This document shows, piece by piece, positions 1-5,680 of a DNA stretch of 5,680 bases. The stretch covers positions 1 through 5,680 of the forward strand of contig JACDAK010000331.1 in the NCBI GenBank assembly GCA_013695495.1, given 5' to 3'. The notes beneath the pieces were generated by a model, which saw only the letters and a list, made by a program, of their open reading frames with translations, ran no database searches and was not told the DNA's origin. Source of the stretch: Blastocatellia bacterium (GTDB lineage Bacteria > Acidobacteriota > Blastocatellia > Pyrinomonadales > Pyrinomonadaceae). Every line of letters starts with the position of its first letter. The stretch's first letter is position 1. A program made the position numbers and the translations under genes.

Positions 1-761
1 GTGCGATGCTGCTCGCCGACATCGTTGATCCGCGTATCCCCACTGGCAGGGCTACGATCGTCGCAACGCACCTGGAGAATCGCACAAAACCTGCGAACCG
101 CGTCGCGCAACTCGGAGAGGTTCTTGCCGAGATCAAGCCAATCCGGCACCCCGTCCTGCTTGCTGGTGATATGAATACGTCCGGAGAGGACATGACCCCA
201 ACCACGCTCGGCCGGGAAATAAAAAAGCGCCTCGGCGACCCAAAGTTTTGGATAAAGACCGGAGCGAAATACGCACTCGGTGTCGGGTTGCTTGAGGATA
301 TCGCTCTGGGCGGGATGACATTCGGGCGACGTCATGCCGACCCGACAGTCAAGCATATCCCGATCGTGTCACCGAACCCGGAGCGTAGATTTTTCGCTAC
401 ATTAGAGAATTTTCGCTTTGACGACGGCGGGGGATTCGACTTTCGCGGCGACTCGTCGCGCTCCTGGGGCGGCAGAGGCAATTTACTTTCAAACTCGAAC
501 GAGCGCGGAGCAAAAGGCTTCATCACGACCTACGCCGTGAACCGGCCGATCAAGTTTATCGGGAAGTACAAGCTCGACTGGATATTTGTTAAACCGGCCG
601 ACAGCGGACGCACCGCGCGCAAACCGAACGACTCGCGGCTGTTCGCGCCGTACAACGGCAGAACGCTTCGGCTGCTGCCGGAGATGATCGAGGACCGCGT
701 TTCCGACCACCGCCCGATGATCGTCGATCTGCCGATCACCGAAACCACGCCTATCGAATAG
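1..761 (+). CDS. Endonuclease/exonuclease/phosphatase (EEP) family protein, C-terminal part (5' end outside window)
   Basis: This is the C-terminal part of a metal-dependent phosphoesterase-fold protein; the reading frame is open from the left edge (codons in phase from base 3). The first ATG, at base 6, is not a convincing start because the fold needs its N-terminal half, with the metal-binding Asn and Glu, which must lie upstream. Counting from that ATG, EEP landmarks appear in order: ATHLEN at 20-25 (a beta strand and His), GDMNT at 54-58 (the catalytic GDxN motif), DWIFVK at 191-196 (the late strand, usually DyIfv) and SDHRP at 233-237 (the C-terminal catalytic Asp-His). The family includes nucleases, sphingomyelinases and inositol phosphatases, so the substrate cannot be assigned. 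About 130 residues separate GDMN from DWIF, including a Gly/Arg/Ser-rich stretch at 141-170, which is long for the core fold. The gene ends in TAG, 2 bp from the convergent stop of the oxidase gene. The family call is firm; the substrate is unknown. Confidence 0.87.
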   Translation, partial: AMLLADIVDPRIPTGRATIVATHLENRTKPANRVAQLGEVLAEIKPIRHPVLLAGDMNTSGEDMTPTTLGREIKKRLGDPKFWIKTGAKYALGVGLLEDIALGGMTFGRRHADPTVKHIPIVSPNPERRFFATLENFRFDDGGGFDFRGDSSRSWGGRGNLLSNSNERGAKGFITTYAVNRPIKFIGKYKLDWIFVKPADSGRTARKPNDSRLFAPYNGRTLRLLPEMIEDRVSDHRPMIVDLPITETTPIE

Positions 762-763
762 AG

Positions 764-2242
764 CTATTGAAGATCATCGACGGCAAGAAGATTGCCGCGG
801 CCGAGAATCCAGTTCGGATCAAGCGCCCGTTTGATCTCCGCCATTTCATTCAGATATCGCTCGCCCATCATTACATATAGATATTTTGACTTGAGTTTAC
901 CGATGCCGTGTTCAGCCGAGACGGTTCCGCCGACCATGATGGCCTGAGCGACAAAACGGCCATAAAGGTGCCGCGACCGCATTGCCTCATCGTCATCTTT
1001 CGGCAGCAGGTTAGCGTGCAGATGACAGTCGCCGATGTGGCCGAAAATGACATAGTCGATCTTGCTCGCGTCGAGCATCTGCTTTTGATATTTGAGAAAC
1101 CCTGCGAAGGTCGAGTCGGGCACCGCCATGTCCGTCCCGATCTTCTTCTGCCCGTTGCGAACGACGCGCTCGTTAACCGCTACGGGCAGTGCGTGGCGGA
1201 ATGCTCGCATCTTCTCGCGATCCTGTTCGGTGGTCGTGAACCACGAGCCGTCGAGGTCGGCGTGATGCTTCTCTAGCAGCGTGTTCCAAGCCTCAAAAAG
1301 CCCGTCTTCAGTTTCAGCAGTTGTTTCCTGTTCGAAAAAGATCGCTCCAGCCATGCCGGCCGGCGTTTCCGGAAATTGCTCGTGAATAAACGCAAGCGAG
1401 CGGTCGTCAAAATATTCGATAAGCGAAGCACCTAACCCCACGCCGCAATCGAACGACAAAGCCTTAGCGTCATCAACGAACGCCAGAAGGTCGTCATGCC
1501 GTGCAAAAAAGACGATGCCGGAAAAGAACGATTCAGACTTGGGCAGCAGCTTGAGCCGGATCTCTGTGATCACGCCCAACGTGCCTTCGCTGCCAATGAA
1601 GAGGTCGATCGCATCAAAAGGCCGAGCGTTAAAATAGCCGGAAACATTCTTGCGGACGTCCGGGCGCTTATAGGTTGAGCCCCGAACCGTGATCGTCCGC
1701 CCGCCGCGGGTTACGAGCTCGATCTGCCCGCTTTCATCCGATATGTTCTCGTCACGACTCAAGTCGAGAAAGTCCCCATCCGCAAGAGCCAGCGTCAACC
1801 CGATGACATAATCCCGCGTCGCTCCGTACTTAAAGCTCCGAGCACCTGACGCATTCGTCGCGACCGTGCCGCCCACCTGGCAGCTCCATTCGGTCGGATC
1901 CGGCGGATAGAACAACCCTTCTGTCTCGACCGCCTTCGCCAGGTCAGCGAGAATAACCCCGGGCTCGACCGTTGCCGTCATTGCAGCTTTATCGATCGAC
2001 ACGATGCGGTTCATTCGCTCCATCGAGATGACGACCCCGCCGAAGGGAATGGCACCGCCCACCGTCCCCGTCCGCGCTCCCGCGATCGTGACCCCTACGC
2101 CTGCATCGCTCGCATCGAGCAAGGCAGCCGCAACGTCCGCGGCCGTTTGCGGAAAAAGCACGCGTTCAGCGTATCCGCCCGGCATATTGCTCGCGTCGGT
2201 AAGGTAATTGATCAACTCTTCGGGATGTGTTTTCGCCTGCAT
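764..2242 (-). CDS. FAD-linked oxidase, D-lactate dehydrogenase / glycolate oxidase (GlcD) type
   Basis: A 492-residue flavoprotein of the FAD_binding_4 plus FAD-oxidase_C architecture, probably oxidising a 2-hydroxy acid (D-lactate, glycolate or D-2-hydroxyglutarate type). The FAD-binding half shows DAS at 16-18, the pyrophosphate loop GARTGTVGGAIPFGG at 55-69, RMNRIVSID at 76-84, GGTVATNASGARSFKYG at 124-140 and GSEGTLGVITEI at 217-228. The C-terminal half shows GHIGDCHLHANL at 401-412 and SAEHGIGK at 442-449; by analogy with D-2-hydroxyglutarate dehydrogenase, His402, His409 and Glu444 would bind the metal. The usual GDGN reads GDCH here, and the usual NPGK near the end reads GRGN (481-484). 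The length fits a complete single-chain enzyme, with no fused iron-sulfur domain and no signal peptide. The ATG lies 2 bp after the stop of the DUF421 gene and has only a weak upstream GGA, so translational coupling is likely. The family is firm; the substrate and electron acceptor are not determined. Confidence 0.93.
   Translation of the reverse strand: MQAKTHPEELINYLTDASNMPGGYAERVLFPQTAADVAAALLDASDAGVGVTIAGARTGTVGGAIPFGGVVISMERMNRIVSIDKAAMTATVEPGVILADLAKAVETEGLFYPPDPTEWSCQVGGTVATNASGARSFKYGATRDYVIGLTLALADGDFLDLSRDENISDESGQIELVTRGGRTITVRGSTYKRPDVRKNVSGYFNARPFDAIDLFIGSEGTLGVITEIRLKLLPKSESFFSGIVFFARHDDLLAFVDDAKALSFDCGVGLGASLIEYFDDRSLAFIHEQFPETPAGMAGAIFFEQETTAETEDGLFEAWNTLLEKHHADLDGSWFTTTEQDREKMRAFRHALPVAVNERVVRNGQKKIGTDMAVPDSTFAGFLKYQKQMLDASKIDYVIFGHIGDCHLHANLLPKDDDEAMRSRHLYGRFVAQAIMVGGTVSAEHGIGKLKSKYLYVMMGERYLNEMAEIKRALDPNWILGRGNLLAVDDLQ
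781..797. terminator. Candidate hairpin just past the convergent stop codons (no T-run)
   Basis: A perfect 6-bp inverted repeat, CGGCAA at 781-786 and TTGCCG at 792-797, encloses a 5-base loop. It begins 20 bases after the stop of the plus-strand EEP gene and lies inside the last codons of the oxidase gene on the other strand. There is no T-run after it in either direction, so it is not a classical intrinsic terminator. It could still slow polymerase or protect the EEP transcript's 3' end. The stem also encodes oxidase residues, so chance is a real alternative. Confidence 0.25.
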
Positions 2243-2244
2243 AC

Positions 2245-2769
2245 TTATTCGCTATATCCGTCCACATCTTTTAGTGCGACTGGAGCGTGACCCTTCTCCG
2301 ATCTCACAACACTAAAGCTTCCGTCCGTTTCCAGAACAACTGCTTCGATATCTTCGAGCGATGCGGAACCTGACGCTCGAACGGCGGCGAGTACCTCCGA
2401 TTCGGTGACCCGCGTAGCCAGCATTTTGTCGTCTATAAACGCCCCGCGTTTGAGCAGAAGCGTCGGCGATGACTTAATGATCCGGTCGGCTTTGCGTGAC
2501 CTGACCGCGATCCATGTGATCACAAATTGAAGTGCAATTAACAGTGCGAATGCCGTTAGTCCCTCAGCCAATCTCACATCTTTCGATAAAAGGACGGTTG
2601 CCAGCGTGGAACCCAACGCAATAGTGACCACAAAATCGAATGCGTTCCATTTTGACAGCGTTCGTTTGCCCGATATCCGCAACGCGAGTATCAGACCGGT
2701 GAAAGCGAGCCCCCCGACGATCACGACCCGCAGCACACCGAACCAATTTTCGAAAAGAACTTCACCCAT
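2245..2769 (-). CDS. DUF421 / YetF-family membrane protein
   Basis: A small membrane protein of the DUF421 (YetF-like) family; its biochemical role is not established. Counting from the ATG (174 residues), hydrophobic segments lie near 13-31, 45-62 and 70-90. They are followed by a soluble C-terminal domain from about 100 to 160. Family landmarks are RISGKRTLS after the first helix, AFDFVVTIALGS at the start of the second, SPTLLLKRG at about 101-109, and the TESEVLAAVRASG and VVLETDGSFSVV stretches of the alpha/beta domain. I chose the ATG whose first base is 2769. A TTG directly before it (2770-2772) would add one residue, but neither has a strong Shine-Dalgarno; GAGA sits a few bases upstream of the ATG. 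The frame is open back to the TAA of the DUF2254 gene with no other ATG. The stop is 2 bp before the oxidase start, so the gene is probably co-transcribed with both neighbours. The short C-terminus, ending about 25 residues after the domain, is normal for the family. Confidence 0.88.
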   Translation of the reverse strand: MGEVLFENWFGVLRVVIVGGLAFTGLILALRISGKRTLSKWNAFDFVVTIALGSTLATVLLSKDVRLAEGLTAFALLIALQFVITWIAVRSRKADRIIKSSPTLLLKRGAFIDDKMLATRVTESEVLAAVRASGSASLEDIEAVVLETDGSFSVVRSEKGHAPVALKDVDGYSE

Positions 2770-2808
2770 CAATCTCGAACACCAGCATAGGATGCTACAT
2801 CTTGCCGC

Positions 2809-4140
2809 TTAAGCCGCTGCAATTGCGTGACGTACGTCGTTTATCCGGTCTCTGACGCGGCGCTTGTCGTCGTCGGTCTCCAGTGTCATTTCCGCATATT
2901 CCGCAGTCAAGATCAATTGGCTTCTGAGTGCAGAAAGGCGTGACTTAGAGTCAGTCCGCTCGGCCGCAAGCTCGATTGCTGACGCCAGCTTCATGAAGAC
3001 CGCTGCATTGGCCTTGCCGCTGATGCGAATCTGATCAAATGCCGTTCCGACGAAGTCGGCGAATGATGGAGATTTAACAATGAAAACATTCTTGCCGTCG
3101 GCCACTCTTACCCTTTGCGGAAATTCTCTTGATGCCAGCTCGCCGATCAACTCCCCGAGGTTCTCAATGCAGTTAATTGCGGTCGTTGTGTCGTTCACGC
3201 CGGGCGATAACGCCTTCAGAGCGATGTCAACGAGCTGACGGATGCCAAATCCCACATCCTGTTCGATCGTTCGATCCCGCGAGATCACAAATAGATCGTT
3301 CAGCTTTTCAAGCTTGTCGGCTTCCAACTTGTGGCCGGCGGACGGCAGGACGGAAACAAGCCGCGATCCTGTCCCTACGAATTCGCCGACCGCGGCTTCC
3401 ATCCTAACGACACAGGCATTGTCGGCCGCAAACTCGGCAAGGTATTCTACGTCGACCAGCTGGATGTATCCCGACTCTTCGGTAGGGACCTTGATCCAAT
3501 TTTCCTTGCCCACATCATCGGCTATTTCGGCTATATCCTCGCCATCATCTGGAATGGGAGAGCCGACCTCATCCGGAAAAAGACGTTGGATACTTTTCTT
3601 TGTCTCCTCGACGATTTCGCCGATTATATTGCTGATCTGCAGCGATCCGGCGATGTGGTGAATAAAAAAGATCAAAACGACGGTGCCGCCCAGAGCCAGT
3701 ACAAGTCCCGTAACGACCGCGACCGATGGAACAAAATTTACCTCGTCTCCGCTCCGGATCGTTCGCAGAACGACTAGGCAATACGCAAAGACTGAGACGA
3801 AATATCCCAGAACAAACTGATTCGCCCGGTCGCGAAGAAAGTTTCGAAAGATGCGCGGCGTGAACTGCCCGGAAGCCTGGTTTACCGCATTGAGCGTTAG
3901 CGAAAAAACGAGTGCCGCCACTGTAAGCATTGACGACGCAATGGCCGTCAGCATCCCACGCGAACCGTCCACCCCTACGCCGAACAGCAGCGGATAATGC
4001 GACGTCCATTCGTTGCCCATCGTCGATTCTAATTCGACCAGCAAAAGTGCCAAAACGACCGAAGCCGCGATCATCAATCCCGGAATGAACCAAAGCGACG
4101 CACGAAGATCGAACCAAAAGTTGATAAATCTATTCAACAT
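2809..4140 (-). CDS. DUF2254 family integral membrane protein
   Basis: A complete 443-residue member of the DUF2254 (predicted membrane protein) family, for which I know no firmly established function. The N-terminus LRASLWFIPGLM (12-23) leads into the first of four predicted membrane segments, near 14-36, 63-86, 107-126 and 138-162. The region 69-104 carries the recognisable block SSMLTVAALVFSLTLNAVNQ, followed by ASGQFTPRIFRNFLRD. The long C-terminal part (about 165-443) is soluble. It has an acidic linker at 189-211 and the conserved block around RTIEQDVGFGIRQLVDIALK (290-309) and ALSPGVNDTTTAINCIENL (310-328). The ATG start fits the usual family N-terminus, although no good Shine-Dalgarno precedes it. 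It lies 28 bp after the uvrB stop, and its TAA is in the same frame as the downstream DUF421 gene. Both membrane genes next to each other hint at a shared envelope-related role, which is inference only. Confidence 0.9.
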   Translation of the reverse strand: MLNRFINFWFDLRASLWFIPGLMIAASVVLALLLVELESTMGNEWTSHYPLLFGVGVDGSRGMLTAIASSMLTVAALVFSLTLNAVNQASGQFTPRIFRNFLRDRANQFVLGYFVSVFAYCLVVLRTIRSGDEVNFVPSVAVVTGLVLALGGTVVLIFFIHHIAGSLQISNIIGEIVEETKKSIQRLFPDEVGSPIPDDGEDIAEIADDVGKENWIKVPTEESGYIQLVDVEYLAEFAADNACVVRMEAAVGEFVGTGSRLVSVLPSAGHKLEADKLEKLNDLFVISRDRTIEQDVGFGIRQLVDIALKALSPGVNDTTTAINCIENLGELIGELASREFPQRVRVADGKNVFIVKSPSFADFVGTAFDQIRISGKANAAVFMKLASAIELAAERTDSKSRLSALRSQLILTAEYAEMTLETDDDKRRVRDRINDVRHAIAAA

Positions 4141-4143
4141 ACC

Positions 4144-4170
4144 GATACGCAGCGGTTTGTCTATCGTATC
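4144..4170 (-). repeat. Short inverted repeat in the uvrB-DUF2254 gap
   Basis: GATACG at 4144-4149 and CGTATC at 4165-4170 form a perfect 6-bp inverted repeat with a 15-base loop. It spans the uvrB stop codon and ends a few bases before the DUF2254 ATG. A second, alternative 4-bp pairing (ACCG at 4141-4144 with CGGT at 4153-4156) abuts the ATG. No T-run follows, so this is not a terminator. It could shade the DUF2254 ribosome-binding region, but the short stem and long loop make this weak. Confidence 0.2.
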
Positions 4171-5680
4171 AAATATGCTGCAGTTCGCGCTCCCGCAGAT
4201 ATTTCAGCTTATCCCGCAACTCCGCCGCTCGCTCAAATTTCATTTCTTTCGCGGCGAAGCGCATGTCAGCCTCCAGTTGGGCTATCGTCTGTTTCAATTG
4301 CTTCGGCGAATATTCCTCGACCGAATCGAGTTCGAGCGGTACCTTAAAGTAGTCCGCCTCGTACGCCGTCACAAGCGTCGCGTCAATCGCTTTGATAATG
4401 GTCGTCGGCGTAATACCGTGCTCGGTGTTGTAATCCTCCTGTATCGCACGGCGTCGCTGCGTCTCTTCGATAGCCGTATTCATCGATCTTGTGATCTTAT
4501 CAGCGTAGAGTATCGCCGTGCCGCCCGCGTTGCGCGCGGCACGCCCCATCGTTTGGATCAACGAACGTTCGGAACGTAAAAAGCCTTCCTTGTCCGCATC
4601 CAGGATCGCTACCAGCGACACCTCCGGCAAGTCCAGCCCCTCTCGAAGAAGGTTGATCCCCACCAGCACATCAAACTCACCCCGCCGCAGATCACGAAGG
4701 ATCTTGATGCGGTCGAGCGTAAGGATGTCGCTGTGAAGGTAAGTCACCCGCACGCCGACCTCGGCAAAGTATTCGCTGAGATTTTCTGCCATCCGCTTCG
4801 TCAGCGTGGTCACAAGCACACGCTCGTCGCGCTCCGCGCGGATCCTACATTCTTCAAGCAGGTCGTCGATCTGACCGCGCACCGGACGGATCTCAACCAG
4901 CGGGTCCAGAAGCCCCGTCGGTCGAATGATCTGCTCTACCACCTCACCCTGAACGCGTGTCAATTCGTAAGGCCCGGGCGTGGCCGATACGTAGATGGTT
5001 TGCCCGACGCGAGCCTCGAACTCCTCAAAACTCAGTGGGCGGTTGTCCTTAGCACTGGGCAATCTAAACCCGTATTCGACTAGCGTTCCTTTCCGCGACT
5101 GATCACCCTTATACATTGCTCCGAGCTGCGGGATCGTCTGGTGAGATTCGTCTATTATCATCAGCGCGTCGCTCGGCAAATAATCTAGCAGCGTCGGCGG
5201 CGGAGCACCCGGCGGCTTGCCCGTCAGGTGACGCGAATAGTTTTCGATCCCGCGGCAAAAACCCATCTCCTTGATCATTTCAAGGTCATACATCGTCCGC
5301 TGATGCAGCCGCTGCGCCTCAAGGATCTTGCCTTCACCGACGAGAAATTCTTCGTGTTGCTCCAGTTCCGCTTTGATGGTTTGCACCGCACGTTTGATCG
5401 TCTGCTTGGACATCACATAGTGAGTTTTAGGATAGATCGGAACCCGTGACTTGAACTTTTCGACCACCTCGCCCAAGAGTGGGTCGATCGCCGAAACCGA
5501 ATCGATCTCATCGCCCCAAAACTCAACGCGATACGCGAGATCTTGATAACTCACGTAGATCTCGACCACATCACCGCGGACGCGAAAAGTGCCGCGCTCG
5601 AAATCGATGTTCACCCGCGCATATTGAAGCTCGACCAGCTTCTTGAGAAAGTCTTCGCGCTTCAGCGACATTCCCGGTTC
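4169..5680 (-). CDS. uvrB: UvrABC excinuclease subunit B (UvrB), N-terminus beyond right edge
   Basis: UvrB receives damaged DNA from UvrA, verifies the lesion with its cryptic helicase and recruits UvrC for incision in cytoplasmic nucleotide excision repair. About 503 codons are visible; the frame runs off the right edge, with Glu-Pro-Gly codons before the Met at base 5671, so that Met is internal. UvrB is usually about 670 residues, so roughly 165 are missing, including the Walker A loop and the beta-hairpin. Counting from that Met: QYARVNIDFERGTFRVRGD at 16-34 (the UvrB interaction-domain region), ENYSRHLTG at 143-151, Walker B IIDESH at 172-177, YVSATPG at 227-233, HSDILTLDR at 313-321, GINLLREGLDLPEV at 338-351, QTMGRAARN at 373-381 (helicase motif VI) and YNTEHGITP at 414-422. 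The C-terminal UVR helical hairpin that contacts UvrC is at about 457-492, with FERAAELRDKL at 479-489. Every expected helicase block is intact, with no frameshift. It is probably the first visible gene of a co-directional group. Confidence 0.98.
   Translation of the reverse strand, partial: EPGMSLKREDFLKKLVELQYARVNIDFERGTFRVRGDVVEIYVSYQDLAYRVEFWGDEIDSVSAIDPLLGEVVEKFKSRVPIYPKTHYVMSKQTIKRAVQTIKAELEQHEEFLVGEGKILEAQRLHQRTMYDLEMIKEMGFCRGIENYSRHLTGKPPGAPPPTLLDYLPSDALMIIDESHQTIPQLGAMYKGDQSRKGTLVEYGFRLPSAKDNRPLSFEEFEARVGQTIYVSATPGPYELTRVQGEVVEQIIRPTGLLDPLVEIRPVRGQIDDLLEECRIRAERDERVLVTTLTKRMAENLSEYFAEVGVRVTYLHSDILTLDRIKILRDLRRGEFDVLVGINLLREGLDLPEVSLVAILDADKEGFLRSERSLIQTMGRAARNAGGTAILYADKITRSMNTAIEETQRRRAIQEDYNTEHGITPTTIIKAIDATLVTAYEADYFKVPLELDSVEEYSPKQLKQTIAQLEADMRFAAKEMKFERAAELRDKLKYLRERELQHI

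Larger units (their letters stand above)
764..5680 (-). other. Probable transcription unit: uvrB, DUF2254, DUF421/YetF, FAD-linked oxidase
   Basis: Four minus-strand genes follow one another with gaps of 28, about 39 and 2 bp. No gap contains a convincing promoter or a hairpin followed by a T-run, so read-through transcription from uvrB into the oxidase gene is plausible. The Shine-Dalgarno sequences of the three downstream genes are weak or absent. This suits translational coupling for the oxidase gene, which starts 2 bp after the preceding stop. The upstream promoter and any preceding gene are outside the window. The products have no known common pathway, so this is inferred from spacing only. 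Confidence 0.5.

Noticed and set aside
6..8. ATG at base 6 as the true start of the EEP-family gene
   Set aside because: The frame is open to the window edge and the visible protein begins in the middle of the fold, lacking the N-terminal metal-binding half, so this is an internal Met.
908..1276. A 122-codon plus-strand open frame within the oxidase gene
   Set aside because: It is antisense to the conserved C-terminal half of the FAD-linked oxidase, with no recognisable domain and no supporting ribosome-binding site.
2762..2788. An 8-codon minus-strand mini-ORF starting upstream of, and overlapping, the DUF421 start codon
   Set aside because: It has no Shine-Dalgarno and no distinctive peptide, and a frame this short is expected by chance, so it is not supportable as a leader peptide.
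2784..2796. Small inverted repeat AGCAT/ATGCT with a 3-base loop in the DUF2254-DUF421 gap, considered as a terminator
   Set aside because: The stem is only 5 bp and is not followed by a T-run on the transcribed strand, so it is not a credible terminator.
3569..4117. A 182-codon minus-strand open frame in an alternate frame of the DUF2254 gene
   Set aside because: The overlapping frame encodes clear DUF2254 motifs and membrane segments; the alternate translation is Arg/Ser/Gly-rich with no family resemblance.
4013..4579. A 188-codon plus-strand open frame across the uvrB-DUF2254 junction
   Set aside because: It lies antisense to two well-recognised genes, its translation is Arg-rich with no recognisable domain, and it looks like a by-product of codon bias in those genes.
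5669..5671. ATG at base 5671 as the start of uvrB
   Set aside because: The frame continues to the edge, and the protein would lack Walker A and about a quarter of UvrB; this Met falls at an internal position of the family alignment.

Overview
This is a bacterial chromosomal window of moderate GC, a little above half by eye. Genes are packed almost wall to wall, and I see no mobile element, RNA gene, CRISPR array or phage signature. The host cannot be fixed from sequence alone. A canonical UvrB shows it is a bacterium. The gene density, the GC level, the nearly absent Shine-Dalgarno sequences and the style of the EEP-family protein and FAD-linked oxidase would fit an Acidobacteriota-like genome, possibly Blastocatellia/Pyrinomonadales. 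That placement is a low-confidence impression and no search was run.

Layout: a plus-strand gene enters from the left edge and ends at 761. It is the C-terminal 250 or so residues of an endonuclease/exonuclease/phosphatase (EEP) superfamily protein. It meets, tail to tail and with only 2 bp between the stop codons, a run of four minus-strand genes that fills the rest of the window. In transcription order (right to left) these are uvrB (N-terminus beyond the right edge), a DUF2254 four-helix membrane protein, a DUF421/YetF-type membrane protein, and a D-lactate dehydrogenase/glycolate oxidase-type FAD-linked oxidase. The gaps between them are 28, about 39 and 2 bp, so the four may be one transcription unit. 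Any promoter for it must lie upstream of uvrB, outside the window, or inside a coding region.

Function: UvrB is the damage-verification helicase-like subunit of nucleotide excision repair. The two membrane proteins have no firmly established biochemical role. The oxidase probably oxidises a 2-hydroxy acid and passes electrons to a membrane carrier or other acceptor. No shared pathway is evident, so the cluster looks like housekeeping and accessory genes placed together. There is no intergenic stretch over 300 bases. Most of the window is ordinary. The points worth a second look are the hairpin at the convergent junction, the in-frame arrangement of the two membrane-protein genes around a single TAA, and variant motifs in the oxidase.
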